Of a stretch of 64,000 nucleotides of DNA, positions 26,278 through 35,458 are shown one piece after another. Where the stretch lies: positions 1 through 64,000 of the IMG/VR virus record IMGVR_UViG_3300021962_008356, one strand, 5' to 3'. The position numbers and the translations under genes are program-made. The notes beneath the pieces are model-generated. The model was not told the DNA's origin. It ran no database searches and saw nothing but the letters and a program-made list of their open reading frames with translations. How positions within the stretch are numbered: position 1 is the stretch's first letter; every line of letters begins with the position of its first letter. The stretch comes from a virus.

Positions 26278-27023
26278 ACAGAGATGTAACAATAGTTTGT
26301 CCAGTATATCTTGGTAAACCACACCGATTGGAGTATTTTGATACTTTTATCAAAACGTGCTTGAACCAAAACGACTTTGAGAAACTCAATTTTGTATTTT
26401 TGGTCGAGCCAGACTTTTTGGATTTTGACCCAATAGCCAAGCTACGCAAGTATCCAAATATAAGAGTATTGGTCAATCCATACAAATATGGACTGTTGCT
26501 AAATCAATACATGGTGCTACATTACTGTTTTGAAATTTTGAACTTGGAACATGTCATTTATGTAGAAGATGATTGTGTATTGAGCAACGACATTTATCGT
26601 TTGGCTAATTTCTTCATTTCCAGCAAATATTATCACGAAAGTGTGCTGACATTGCTCAACAAAGACAACTTGGTAGATCCACCTACAACCACTGACGACG
26701 CAGATGTTTTGGAAATTAAAGATCATTATCATCCCGTGCAAACCAGCATGGTGTATTTTGCAACTTGGGGTTATATGTGTACACGCCGCATATGGAGAGA
26801 TTGCTTGAAGCGTTGGGGACATTATGCGTGTTTCTCAGAAACATTTGTGCCGTTTATGAAAGAAGTGTTTCCAAAAATTGTAACTCCAAAGCTGTCTAGA
26901 CTCAATCATATTGGAATCGAAGGTGCGTCGTATAATCAATCCATCTACGATCAACATTGCTTTGCCAAATACACACCACAAAATTTTTCAACAGATTTGA
27001 ATTATCGCTATGTCGAAGTATGA
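26274..27023 (+). CDS. GT-A (family 2-like) glycosyltransferase
   Basis: A 249-residue GT-A protein. The N-terminal strand VTIVCPVYLGKPHRLEYF leads into the nucleotide-binding fold, and HVIYVEDDCVLSNDIY near 95-105 gives the acidic EDD metal and UDP-sugar site. YFATWGYMCTRRIW forms the typical mid-domain strand, and SRLNHIGIEGASYN ends the domain. Enzymes of this size usually add one sugar to a lipid- or protein-bound glycan. Its 3' end overlaps the UDP-galactopyranose mutase gene by 14 bases, so this transferase is a candidate user of UDP-galactofuranose. Confidence 0.8.
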   Translation: MNRDVTIVCPVYLGKPHRLEYFDTFIKTCLNQNDFEKLNFVFLVEPDFLDFDPIAKLRKYPNIRVLVNPYKYGLLLNQYMVLHYCFEILNLEHVIYVEDDCVLSNDIYRLANFFISSKYYHESVLTLLNKDNLVDPPTTTDDADVLEIKDHYHPVQTSMVYFATWGYMCTRRIWRDCLKRWGHYACFSETFVPFMKEVFPKIVTPKLSRLNHIGIEGASYNQSIYDQHCFAKYTPQNFSTDLNYRYVEV

Positions 27024-28110
27024 CTACGTTGTGGTGGGATCAGGGCTATTTGGATCTGTATTTGCAAATCTAGCAACTGCGGCGGGAAAGTCGTGTATTA
27101 TACTGGATCGTAGAAACCACATTGCTGGCAACTGCTATACCGAAACAAAAAACGACATAAATATTCACACCTATGGTGCCCACATATTTCACACATCCAA
27201 CAAAGAAGTGTGGAACTATGTAAACAAATATGCCACCTTCAATCACTATAAACACTCACTCAAAGTTGTAAACAAAGACAAGCTGTATTCGTTCCCTATC
27301 AATCTGCTTACTCTGTATCAGCTTTGGGGTTGTAAAACTCCCAGCGAAGCACAAGCCAAGCTCAATAGTGTTAAGATTGCTATAGAATCACCCGCCAATT
27401 TGGAAGAGTGGATATTAAGCCAAGTTGGTGAAGAATTGTATCATACGTTTATTTATGGATACACCAAAAAGCAATGGGGAACTGATCCAAAAAATCTTCC
27501 AAGTGAAATCATCAAGCGGTTGCCAATTCGTTTAGATTTCAACGACAACTATTTTTTTGACACATATCAAGGTGTACCAATCGGAGGATACACCAAAATG
27601 TTTGAAAACATGACCAGTGGTATACCAATTGAGCTTGGTGTAGACTTTTTGAAAGATCGTGAGTATTGGCAAAAACTTGGCAAACAAGTTGTTTACACTG
27701 GTGCATTGGACGAACTATTCAACAATTGTTTGGGAAAGCTAGGATACAGAAGTTTGAGGTTTGAACATGAACATTTGTCGATTCCAGACTATCAAGGTAC
27801 ATCGGTGGTGAACTATACAGATGAAAACGTGCCGTACACCAGAATTATTGAACACAAGCATTTTGAATCACGCAACACAAACAGTACCATCATAACAAAA
27901 GAATATCCACTCACTCCCAATCAAGCTGGTGATGAAAAGTATTATCCTATCAACGATGTTGTCAACACTGAACTATATCACAAATACAAGCAGTTGTGTG
28001 ATGTTGAATATCCGTCTATGATTCTGGGTGGAAGATTAGCAAGCTATCGTTATTATGATATGCATCAAGTTGTTGCTCAAGCAATGCACACATTTACACA
28101 CCATGCATGA
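27010..28110 (+). CDS. glf: UDP-galactopyranose mutase
   Basis: FAD enzyme that converts UDP-galactopyranose to UDP-galactofuranose, the donor for Galf in surface glycans. At 366 aa it matches bacterial Glf. It has the FAD Rossmann motif VVGSGLFGSVFA near residues 8-19, then RRNHIAGNCY, the signature YGAHIFHTSNKEVW, a SFPINLLTLYQLWG substrate segment, YGYTKKQWG with the conserved Lys-Gln-Trp, and a C-terminal GGRLASYRYYDMHQV that binds FAD. It is the last gene of the plus-strand glycosylation block and overlaps the convergent gene at 28094 by 17 bases. Confidence 0.96.
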   Translation: MSKYDYVVVGSGLFGSVFANLATAAGKSCIILDRRNHIAGNCYTETKNDINIHTYGAHIFHTSNKEVWNYVNKYATFNHYKHSLKVVNKDKLYSFPINLLTLYQLWGCKTPSEAQAKLNSVKIAIESPANLEEWILSQVGEELYHTFIYGYTKKQWGTDPKNLPSEIIKRLPIRLDFNDNYFFDTYQGVPIGGYTKMFENMTSGIPIELGVDFLKDREYWQKLGKQVVYTGALDELFNNCLGKLGYRSLRFEHEHLSIPDYQGTSVVNYTDENVPYTRIIEHKHFESRNTNSTIITKEYPLTPNQAGDEKYYPINDVVNTELYHKYKQLCDVEYPSMILGGRLASYRYYDMHQVVAQAMHTFTHHA

Positions 28111-28813
28111 TTGTTTGATTTATTTCATGCATAAACGCATATTTCGTTTCTGCGGTGATCGCACAGTTGGCGTGATACAAAACAACATCTTTGATTTTGG
28201 TATTTAGATGATGCTTACCAACCGACGTTGAAAAAAATGTTGGAGGAAACAAATCCCATTTGAAATTGTAGTTGTGTGGGTTGTATAAAGTTCTATTGAT
28301 CAACTCTTGTTCCCATAGTCCGGTTTGTCGTACAAGCGTCAGTATATCGCTAAAAAATCGTTTTGTTTCATCACACGCTTTTATTAGATTGAATCCAAAG
28401 TTGATGTTGCCAGCTTGCAATTTATGTGGAACTCCAGTTGCACGTTCTCGTTCTTCTTGAATTTCTCGTTTATGCGATTCATCAAAAAACTCTCGCAGAA
28501 ACAATACGTCATTGTCTTTTACAGCAGCTTCTAGTGCTGGCAAAAGAGGTTTGTACAACACAATATCCACATCACAAAACACGAAATACTCATTTGGTTT
28601 GGAGTTATTGATTATGTTGATTATATTCAACAACCTCCATTCCCAAAGTTGTTGACCTCCTCCTTGCATTTGATAATTGGAGCTATCCTCTTCAAATTGT
28701 GGAGTAGCTATTGGAAGCTCGACCAAACTAAAATTTTGTGGATCTTTCATGCTATCTATGAAATTGTTGCGCATATCATAGAATGTGCTGTCAACCATGT
28801 AGTATAGTTTCAT
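28094..28813 (-). CDS. Nucleotide-diphospho-sugar transferase-like protein, copy 1
   Basis: A 239-residue GT-A-type protein with KLYYMVDSTFYDMRNNF at the start, the DXD-like motif FCDVDIVLYKPLLPAL near 95, FLREFF, and GNINFGFNLIKACDETKRFF. These are hallmarks of the nucleotide-diphospho-sugar transferase (PF03407-like) group. The next gene upstream (28815) is a paralogue with all of these blocks. They are one base apart, a tandem duplication. The 3' end overlaps glf convergently, so no terminator lies between them. The sugar is unknown. Confidence 0.8.
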   Translation of the reverse strand: MKLYYMVDSTFYDMRNNFIDSMKDPQNFSLVELPIATPQFEEDSSNYQMQGGGQQLWEWRLLNIINIINNSKPNEYFVFCDVDIVLYKPLLPALEAAVKDNDVLFLREFFDESHKREIQEERERATGVPHKLQAGNINFGFNLIKACDETKRFFSDILTLVRQTGLWEQELINRTLYNPHNYNFKWDLFPPTFFSTSVGKHHLNTKIKDVVLYHANCAITAETKYAFMHEINQTIMHGV

Positions 28814-28814
28814 A

Positions 28815-29504
28815 TTATTTAAGTGTTATAGTGTACTGTGCATTGCGAACCGCCGTTTTTGCATGTTCCATCATGTTAAACTTGTCTTGCTGCTGAATGC
28901 AACAAATGGCATGAAACATCAATGAGGTTCGATCTACTTTGTGTGTATCCATAAATGGAGTAGTGGTAAACTCAATTGGAAGCACGTCCCATGTCAAACT
29001 ATCATTTGAGTAGTCATACAAAAGCTTGTTGACCACAGTTTGATCCATAAGCTTGCTGTGTTCTATCATGTTGATCACATCCAGAAAAAATTGGCGGGTT
29101 CGCTCACATGCTCTGATCACACAAAAACCAAAATTGCAATTTCCTGGCACATTACCACCTTGCCACGGCACCAAACCTTCTGGTATTTCTCGTAAAAACA
29201 ACAAGTCGTGACGACCCAACAGCTTGTTTAATGTTGGTAAAATGGGTTTGAAAAATACGATGTCTACGTCGCTGTATATGAAATACTCGTCGGGTTCACA
29301 TTGTTCCATGACTCGCAGCAAATAATTTGGTTTTTCTAACCATACGTCTATTCCACCACCATACAATTCTGTTTCTGGAACATGTTTACCAAAATGTGGC
29401 TTGGCTAGATTCAAGGAAATTAGTTCAAACTCATCTTTTAGATTTGCTAGAAAGTGATCACGCATCGGAATAAACGCATCATCATACATGTAGCATAGCT
29501 TCAT
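28815..29504 (-). CDS. Nucleotide-diphospho-sugar transferase-like protein, copy 2
   Basis: A 229-residue paralogue of the 28094 product. It shares KLCYMYDDAFIPMRDHF, the metal and donor site YSDVDIVFFKPILPTL near 90, LLFLREIP, and GNCNFGFCVIRACERTRQFF. Divergence is greatest at the C-terminus, the region expected to contact the acceptor, which suggests related donors with different acceptors. It overlaps the upstream GT-B gene by ATGA and is one base from its copy, so all three form one minus-strand operon read from 30433. Confidence 0.8.
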   Translation of the reverse strand: MKLCYMYDDAFIPMRDHFLANLKDEFELISLNLAKPHFGKHVPETELYGGGIDVWLEKPNYLLRVMEQCEPDEYFIYSDVDIVFFKPILPTLNKLLGRHDLLFLREIPEGLVPWQGGNVPGNCNFGFCVIRACERTRQFFLDVINMIEHSKLMDQTVVNKLLYDYSNDSLTWDVLPIEFTTTPFMDTHKVDRTSLMFHAICCIQQQDKFNMMEHAKTAVRNAQYTITLK

Positions 29505-30433
29505 ACATTTCGAAAAAAATCCAATAGTCTAGCACTGTTTTTTGCCATGATGTCCAAATATAGTTGTCTGCGTTCCTCGTTACGACCTTTTGGTGTAAAG
29601 TTTTCAAGATACTCCGCAAATACTTTTGGATCAATGTAGTAGCTTTTTCTCAATGGAAATGTGTTGGTCTGATTGTCTCGGTCAAACCAATACGACAAAT
29701 CGGTTTTTTCTTGAACTGGTAATATATGAACCAAATCTGGGTCTAAATGTTCGGTAAATGCTGGAATGTCACTACACACGATTTCTGCTCCAGTTGATAG
29801 CCCTTCAAACAAATAATGCCCCCAACTTTCATACAAACTAGGACATAGATGAACAGTATGGCTGTTGAGCAACTTTTTTACTTGCCTACGAATCATATAG
29901 TAGGTGATGTAATTGATATTGGGTGGAGCAGGATCAAATCGCTGGGTCAAATCCACCACCGTTATTGGTAAAGTTTGCTGCATCACCAATTCTGTGTTTT
30001 TTTGAATAGCTTTGCCGTTGAAGTGCAAAAATTTCTCGGTTCTTGCAACGTCTGGCTGATAGTAATCATAACTCAACAATGGCAAACAAATAACATCGCT
30101 GCGATACTTTCCCAACAAATCTTGAGCGAACTTGCTTTTGCAGACCACATAGTCAAACATTTCCATCTTTTTAAGATCGTCCTCGGAACTCCACTCCTCA
30201 TTGATGAACCAAACATTTTTTTTGAACTTCTCCAACATTCCATAGCATGGATTTTGAATCCACACCCCAATTGAATCTTTGCACTTATCTTGAGCATCAG
30301 CATTTGCTGTAAATACGTCTGTAAACAATATATCTGACTCTGTGGTCAAATTTTTGTAAACCAGATCTTGCAACAACATTGCATCCGCCACAATACCAGC
30401 ACGATTATTATAAGTTAAAAATTTGAAATCCAT
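29501..30433 (-). CDS. GT-B glycosyltransferase
   Basis: A 310-residue protein. It starts FKFLTYNNRAGIVADAMLLQ, has a VWFINEEWSSEDDL segment and FDYVVCKSKFAQDLL (the helix before the second domain), then FLHFNGKAIQKNTELVMQ and the donor loop LCPSLYESWGHYLFEGLSTGAEIV, read in parts, where Glu of YESWG and the GLSTGAE turn match GT4 enzymes. It is the first gene of a three-gene minus-strand run. The start is 38 bases from the divergent plus gene at 30472; between them is a CTATATATG on the minus side, a weak relative of the CTATTTATA box. Confidence 0.8.
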   Translation of the reverse strand: MDFKFLTYNNRAGIVADAMLLQDLVYKNLTTESDILFTDVFTANADAQDKCKDSIGVWIQNPCYGMLEKFKKNVWFINEEWSSEDDLKKMEMFDYVVCKSKFAQDLLGKYRSDVICLPLLSYDYYQPDVARTEKFLHFNGKAIQKNTELVMQQTLPITVVDLTQRFDPAPPNINYITYYMIRRQVKKLLNSHTVHLCPSLYESWGHYLFEGLSTGAEIVCSDIPAFTEHLDPDLVHILPVQEKTDLSYWFDRDNQTNTFPLRKSYYIDPKVFAEYLENFTPKGRNEERRQLYLDIMAKNSARLLDFFRNV

Positions 30434-30471
30434 AACGGTTAAGTAACATACATATATAGGAAATTGAGCAT

Positions 30472-31149
30472 ATGTTAAACCAACTCTGTGAAAAAATATT
30501 TGTTATAACAACGGTCGATTCTGAACGAGTTGATTATGTCAAAAATCATCTCAAAGACCGCAAGGTTGAGTTTGAATTTTTTGTGGCACCTTTTTATGGT
30601 TTGATAAATCCACACCATCCGCTGCACAGTCCACCACAGCGAGAATCAAGACCATCCATCAGTTTGACATCTGCGTATTATTCGATTTTTGAAATGTGTA
30701 GGATCGACGGTATAAAAAGAGTTGCGGTAATGGAAGATGATTGTTTTTTGTTGGAAGACTGGGAAGAAAAGCTGTATAGGTTTTACAATAAGTTGCCTCA
30801 AAATTGGGATATACTCAATTTAGGATATCATCCATATCAACAGTCTCACACAGTCAAAGATCACATCAATGATTTGGTGTATCGACCTTTGGATTGGCAT
30901 CATACTGCTCACTGCATGGTTGTGCGAGACACAGCATATACACCATTCAAACACATGGTGAACCATTGGAATTGGCACATAGCAAACGATTATGTTTTCA
31001 ATGAGTTGTACAAGCGTAAAGAAATACGAGCATATTCACCGTATGAACACATCGCATACCAGCTTAGTTATAGAAAGTCATTGGATGAACTGATTCATGT
31101 AAAAAACACATACGTCAATTTCAAAAGCCATTTGTACAATGAAGTCTAA
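30472..31149 (+). CDS. Glycosyltransferase family 25 (LPS-type), copy 1
   Basis: A 225-residue GT25-like enzyme, a family that adds galactose or similar sugars to lipooligosaccharide. Features: KIFVITTVDSERVDYVKNHL at the start, FFVAPFYGL, SLTSAYYSIFEMC, the acidic motif VAVMEDDCFLLEDW near 85-98, and LPQNWDILNLGYH, which is diagnostic for the family. C-terminal YQLSYRKS completes the pattern. It overlaps the next gene, a second GT25 member, by 11 bases. A third member is at 37091. Confidence 0.85.
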   Translation: MLNQLCEKIFVITTVDSERVDYVKNHLKDRKVEFEFFVAPFYGLINPHHPLHSPPQRESRPSISLTSAYYSIFEMCRIDGIKRVAVMEDDCFLLEDWEEKLYRFYNKLPQNWDILNLGYHPYQQSHTVKDHINDLVYRPLDWHHTAHCMVVRDTAYTPFKHMVNHWNWHIANDYVFNELYKRKEIRAYSPYEHIAYQLSYRKSLDELIHVKNTYVNFKSHLYNEV

Positions 31150-31843
31150 TATCATCAATCAATACTTCTCAGACGTGTATGTAATCAGCACAGTTGATGA
31201 TACTGGGCGTCAGAGTAGGGTAATGCAGTATTTAGACAACCTTGGTGTGCAATACAATTTACGAATCGCTCCTCATACCAACTTTTTGAATGGAGTTTTG
31301 TGTGATGAGTTTGTACATAGTTGGGACTCGCAAAGCTATACCCACGTTGGTGCCATGAGTCTACGCTTGTGCTATCTAAGCATTTTTGCGGAGTGTATTT
31401 ATACCAACAAATCCAAAATTTTGATACTGGAAGATGATGTATTGTTTGAAGAAGGATTTGATACCAACTTCAAAAACTTCATGGACAATGTTCCTTGTAA
31501 CTGGGATTTGCTCAACTTGGGATACCATGAAAGCAAAGATGTAGCTGGTGCTTGGAAATTTGAGCGATTGAACGATGACGTGGCTCAATGCGATGCTGCA
31601 TATGCTACACACATGGTTGCAGTAAATACTACGTATAACATGCAGAGATTGTGTGACAAGCTCAAAACATGCAACATTCCAATCGATTACATTTTTATGT
31701 ATTTTACTCATGTGGCCAAGGCAGAAAACAAAGAGTACATGACCAACTATATACCAAACAAAATACTGTGTAGACAGTTATCTTATCGTAGTGAAAGTGA
31801 AAAACAACCACATCAAACATTTCCTAGTTTGATTTCCCAATAA
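31139..31843 (+). CDS. Glycosyltransferase family 25 (LPS-type), copy 2
   Basis: A 234-residue GT25-like enzyme with VYVISTVDDTGRQSRVMQYL, GAMSLRLCYLSIFAEC, the metal/donor site ILILEDDVLFEEGF near 95-108, VPCNWDLLNLGYHES and the C-terminal CRQLSYRSES. The paralogue directly upstream has the same blocks at the same spacing. The WD-L-x-LGYH motif is retained, so the fold and probably the activity are intact. It is followed after one base by another GT-A-like gene. Confidence 0.85.
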   Translation: MKSNIINQYFSDVYVISTVDDTGRQSRVMQYLDNLGVQYNLRIAPHTNFLNGVLCDEFVHSWDSQSYTHVGAMSLRLCYLSIFAECIYTNKSKILILEDDVLFEEGFDTNFKNFMDNVPCNWDLLNLGYHESKDVAGAWKFERLNDDVAQCDAAYATHMVAVNTTYNMQRLCDKLKTCNIPIDYIFMYFTHVAKAENKEYMTNYIPNKILCRQLSYRSESEKQPHQTFPSLISQ

Positions 31844-31844
31844 C

Positions 31845-32453
31845 ATGAGCAGCATCGGAATTTATAGTTGTGCCAAAAACAACATATCCACGGAGGTCGT
31901 TGATCTTCAAAGACGTGTTTTTTCTTTATATGGTTTGTCTATTCAACAAGACATCGTTGATTGTTCGCACGGAGACTATCTAAACCAAGTATTGAACTCT
32001 ACAACCAAAGATTATGTAATATTTTTTGACATCGATTGTATTCCGCTGTCTGCCGATTTTTATCCCATAATTAAATCTGATATGGAAAAGGGATTGTTGA
32101 GCGGAGCAATTGGCTGCGCTAACCATTTGAATCCGCATGAAGTTTATGTACATCCATGCTTTATGGGATTTAGTATGCAGCTATACAACACTTGCGGCAG
32201 ACCGGATTTGCGAAATACACACATTCACGACACAGCACAATCATTTACTAGGCAATGTATTGATTCTAACCAATCACTCAAATATTGGGAGATCAGCGAC
32301 GGCGGCGATGGAGCTTGGAACATGAGTCCACGAAATATACGATTTGGTCACGGTACAGTGTATGAGAACATGATCTATCATCAATATGAATCAAGAATTG
32401 AGCAGTATCAACATGCATTTATCGAAAAATGCAAATCAATTCTCGCTGTGTAA
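31845..32453 (+). CDS. GT-A-like glycosyltransferase, small
   Basis: A 202-residue protein with the look of a minimal GT-A domain: IGIYSCAKNNIS, a YLNQVLNSTTKDYVIFFDIDCIPLS segment (read in parts) whose DID is a good DXD candidate near residue 65, GAIGCANHLNP, CFMGFSMQLY, and a late GGDGAWNMSPRNIRFGHG. It may lack the full acceptor domain. The gene converges with the minus-strand gene at 32436 and overlaps its 3' end by 18 bases. Function within the glycan route is inferred from fold and neighbours. Confidence 0.65.
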   Translation: MSSIGIYSCAKNNISTEVVDLQRRVFSLYGLSIQQDIVDCSHGDYLNQVLNSTTKDYVIFFDIDCIPLSADFYPIIKSDMEKGLLSGAIGCANHLNPHEVYVHPCFMGFSMQLYNTCGRPDLRNTHIHDTAQSFTRQCIDSNQSLKYWEISDGGDGAWNMSPRNIRFGHGTVYENMIYHQYESRIEQYQHAFIEKCKSILAV

Positions 32454-33176
32454 CACTGATTTCCAGTAGTCTAGTGATTTGTATCCGACCCTTGGAAAAA
32501 ATTGGTTGTTCAAGCTCAAATATCGGTTTGGTAAGTGATGAACGAGGTGGTTATCTACATCGTTTATTGGTATGAATTTTGTGTAGTTGCTAATGTACAA
32601 AAACGATCTGGCGGTGCATTGAACATCATACCTTTCTGTGCTGTATGGTTCGATTGGTAGCTTGCAACGTTCTAATCTGCGACTGTCAATCATATAGCAA
32701 GCAGAGTGTACGTTTAGTGGTACAAAATAAGGCATCTGGTCAAAGATTGCTTTTTTTTCTATAAACTGCTGACCAAGAAGCACAGATTGTATGTATATTG
32801 TGTCAGCCTCATCTTTTTCATATACTAAAAAACCAGGCAACAAATCATCGCTCACTGACTCCCACTTGATGTACTGTCGAATGTTTTCTGCGGTTATCAA
32901 TATATCGTCGTCCGACTCAATGATGTAATCGTAATATGGATGTTTTGTTTTTACATACGAATAGTTTGACCATGCATGAAATTCGCCACTCAACTGTTCT
33001 GGATTGCAAGTAACATTCAACTCGTTTTTCTCAAACGTGTGAGAATAGTTGCAAGCCAATACAACATCAATTTTAGCATTCAACGTTTGTTGTATAGAAT
33101 TGTATTCATTCAACAGTTGTTGAACATATGGAATTTTATTGGGAAAGTAAGATGTTATTGATACCAGTAAGCGCAT
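32436..33176 (-). CDS. GT-A-like glycosyltransferase
   Basis: A 246-residue protein with RLLVSITSYFPNKIPYVQQL at the start, a VVLACNYSH strand, and YYDYIIESDDDILITAENI near 85-100, in which the SDDD cluster probably binds metal and nucleotide sugar. Then follows FVPLNVHSACYMIDSRRL, typical of a GT-A domain. It runs opposite to its right-hand neighbours and is one base from the methyltransferase gene upstream, so these two form a short minus-strand unit. The acceptor is unknown. The reading frame is intact. Confidence 0.65.
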   Translation of the reverse strand: MRLLVSITSYFPNKIPYVQQLLNEYNSIQQTLNAKIDVVLACNYSHTFEKNELNVTCNPEQLSGEFHAWSNYSYVKTKHPYYDYIIESDDDILITAENIRQYIKWESVSDDLLPGFLVYEKDEADTIYIQSVLLGQQFIEKKAIFDQMPYFVPLNVHSACYMIDSRRLERCKLPIEPYSTERYDVQCTARSFLYISNYTKFIPINDVDNHLVHHLPNRYLSLNNQFFPRVGYKSLDYWKSVLHSEN

Positions 33177-33177
33177 A

Positions 33178-33777
33178 TTATATGTTTATTCTTACATTGT
33201 AGCGAACGTGATTGAATCTACAAAATGGCATGTTCCAGTCTTGAATCGTCACGTCGTTGGAAAACTTGTGAAAAAAATCTTTGTGATAAAACTGAATGTT
33301 TGTTTGTGATGGATCAATAGATTGGTGCTCGGTGATTTTGTCAGTATTTGGTACATCAAAGAAACACACAGATTTGGTTGCGATGCTGAGTGCCTTTTTG
33401 ATAAATTGGTCTACTTTTTCAGAATCTATGTATTGTAGAACACTAAACCCAATCACTGTGTCAAACTTTTGATCAAACTCAATATCCAAAAAGTTGCCGC
33501 ATCTAACCTCCATATTGTAGTATAAATGAAGATCATCAATGTGTTTTGGAGCAAAATCAACACCCACTTTGTAGCTACCCGGAAGCGATCTTAATAACAT
33601 ACCAGTGCCACATCCTACATCCAAAACCATGCTGTTTGAATCTAGTTGTGCAAAGTGTTTAACAAATGGAATCCTAAGATCATTAAAAGCGGTGTCGATG
33701 CTTTCCCAACCGTTGAGTTTTAATTCGTCAATTAGTTGTGGTGCAGATGAACCATTAAAACATGGGGTGCTGGTCAT
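33178..33777 (-). CDS. Class I SAM-dependent methyltransferase (UbiE/Methyltransf_11-like)
   Basis: A 199-residue predicted methyltransferase. The motif I loop is MVLDVGCGTGMLLRSL, then YKVGVDFAPKHID, FLDIEFDQKFDTVIGFSVLQYID and a C-terminal FFDVPNT strand. This arrangement is typical of small-molecule methyltransferases. An in-frame ATG at 33834 would add 19 residues but would overlap the start codon of the divergent gene at 33833. ATG at 33777 leaves 55 bases between the divergent starts, with a CTACTTATA box (relative of CTATTTATA) just upstream of it. Confidence 0.8.
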   Translation of the reverse strand: MTSTPCFNGSSAPQLIDELKLNGWESIDTAFNDLRIPFVKHFAQLDSNSMVLDVGCGTGMLLRSLPGSYKVGVDFAPKHIDDLHLYYNMEVRCGNFLDIEFDQKFDTVIGFSVLQYIDSEKVDQFIKKALSIATKSVCFFDVPNTDKITEHQSIDPSQTNIQFYHKDFFHKFSNDVTIQDWNMPFCRFNHVRYNVRINI

Positions 33778-33832
33778 AATACAATACTTATAAGTAGAAA
33801 AGTCATATGCTAATTTATAGTTTGTTACGACC

Positions 33833-34483
33833 ATGATACCAAAGATCATACATTTTATATGGGTTGGTCCAAACCTACTACCAGAAGTATGTGCTGGATA
33901 CATTTCAGAATGGACACAAGCATATAGTGATTACACAATAAAACTGTGGACTGATTCTGATATTGCTGATGCTGGTTTGATAACATCCGAATTGAAAAGT
34001 TTGTACGATGATCCTACGATGCCATGTGCGTTCAAAGCAGATGTGGCACGATACGCAATAGTAAACAAATTTGGCGGAATTTATTTAGACACCGATTTTC
34101 AATTTTTGAAAAGAATACCATCTGAGCTTTTTGAGCATGACTTTTTGGGAGGTATACAAAACAATGGACAAATTGCTATTGGGTTTTTTGCTGCAATACC
34201 CAACACTGATTTGTTGAATGAGGTGATTGAACAATTACCATATAGTTTTAATCGTGCAAAAGACTTGGGTTGGTATCAAGCAAAATACTTGGAAAAAATA
34301 AGCGGACCAGAATTTTTTGACGCAATTGCTCGAAAATATACAAACTACAAAAACTATCTATTTTTTGACAGTACATACTTATATCCGTACAGTTGGTTGG
34401 AACCACATAGACAATCAGAGAGTTTTTGTGTGACACAGCCACAAGCGTATGCGGTACATCATTGGCACAAAACTTGGAAATAA
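33833..34483 (+). CDS. Glycosyltransferase family 32-like (DXD sugar transferase)
   Basis: A 216-residue enzyme with the full GT32/OCH1-type signature: a PKIIHFIWVGPN start, IKLWTDSDI, CAFKADVARYAIVNKFGGIYLDTD (read in parts), in which the Asp-x-Asp at about residues 84-86 binds UDP- or GDP-sugar with Mn, and a C-terminal AVHHWHKTW with the conserved His-Trp. Such enzymes transfer mannose, glucose or galactose to glycan chains. It is divergent from the methyltransferase and lies 3 bases before an NAD-dependent sugar-nucleotide reductase that may feed it. Confidence 0.88.
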   Translation: MIPKIIHFIWVGPNLLPEVCAGYISEWTQAYSDYTIKLWTDSDIADAGLITSELKSLYDDPTMPCAFKADVARYAIVNKFGGIYLDTDFQFLKRIPSELFEHDFLGGIQNNGQIAIGFFAAIPNTDLLNEVIEQLPYSFNRAKDLGWYQAKYLEKISGPEFFDAIARKYTNYKNYLFFDSTYLYPYSWLEPHRQSESFCVTQPQAYAVHHWHKTWK

Positions 34484-34486
34484 CAT

Positions 34487-35458
34487 ATGAGCAAATTTTT
34501 GATTACGGGAATAAGCGGTTTCGTCGGTCCAAATCTAGCAAACATTTTGTTGGCAAATGAACACGAAGTTCATGGCGTTATTCGATCCACACATGGACGA
34601 GAAACAGATCTGTTGGATACAATTAACGAAAATAACCTAAATCAAATCAAGTTTCATTATCTGGATTTGAAAGACCGTGAAGATGTTCGTAATTTGTTGG
34701 CCAAGGAGAAATATGACGGCATTTTTCATTTGGCTGCACAAAGTCATCCACCAACCAGTTTTTCCAATCCCATACTGACCTTTAATGAAAACGTGGTTGC
34801 TTCGATGAACATTATCACACATTGTGGAGATAGTAAGTTGATGTTCTGCTCCACCAGCGAAGTGTATGGTAATCAATGTGCAGTTGATGGTGTACTAAAA
34901 GAAACTGATTCTCTCAAACCATGCAATCCATACGGATGTAGCAAAGCCGCAATAGACTTGTATCTACAAGAACGTATGGATAACAAGTTTGTTAATGCAT
35001 ACATAACCAGAGCATTCAGTCATACGGGAATTCGTCGTGGTAAGATTTTCAGCATTTCCAGCGATGCATATCAAATTGTCAAAATCAAAAAGGGATTGCA
35101 AGCACCAAAGTTGGAAGTTGGTAATTTGTTGTCACGCCGTACTGTTATGGATGTGCGTGATTGCGCTAATGCATATTATCAATTGATGCTTACCGATAAG
35201 TCGTCTGGACAAGTCTATAACGTAGGCTCTGAAGAAATTCATGAAATGGGTTATTTTACGGAAACGTTGCTGGGAATTGCGAAGATCGATGCTAAGGTTG
35301 ATCTTGTGGTATCACCAAAACTCTACAGACCAATCGATATTAATGTTCAAAAACCAGATATTAGCAAGCTGAAAACAGATATTGATTGGAAACAACAATA
35401 CACGTTGCAAGAAACCTTGCAGTCATTGTATGATTACTGGTACAAGAAAATCAATTGA
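34487..35458 (+). CDS. NAD(P)-dependent sugar-nucleotide reductase/epimerase (RMD/GMD-like)
   Basis: A 323-residue short-chain dehydrogenase of the extended type. The cofactor loop is LITGISGFVGPNLA (near 5-18), with FHLAAQSHPPTSF, FCSTSEVYG (Ser/Thr of the triad) and NPYGCSKAA, which supplies the catalytic Tyr and Lys. The sequence is closest in style to GDP-4-dehydro-6-deoxymannose reductase and GDP-mannose 4,6-dehydratase. With the dehydratase at 43682 it could complete a route from GDP-mannose to a GDP-6-deoxyhexose such as GDP-rhamnose. It is 3 bases after the GT32 gene and abuts the convergent gene at 35459. Confidence 0.85.
   Translation: MSKFLITGISGFVGPNLANILLANEHEVHGVIRSTHGRETDLLDTINENNLNQIKFHYLDLKDREDVRNLLAKEKYDGIFHLAAQSHPPTSFSNPILTFNENVVASMNIITHCGDSKLMFCSTSEVYGNQCAVDGVLKETDSLKPCNPYGCSKAAIDLYLQERMDNKFVNAYITRAFSHTGIRRGKIFSISSDAYQIVKIKKGLQAPKLEVGNLLSRRTVMDVRDCANAYYQLMLTDKSSGQVYNVGSEEIHEMGYFTETLLGIAKIDAKVDLVVSPKLYRPIDINVQKPDISKLKTDIDWKQQYTLQETLQSLYDYWYKKIN

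Noticed and set aside
25728-31403. TATTTATA at 25728-25735 and 31396-31403 as promoters
   Set aside because: Both are inside coding regions far from a start codon and encode normal residues of the DUF3431 and GT25 proteins; treated as chance copies.
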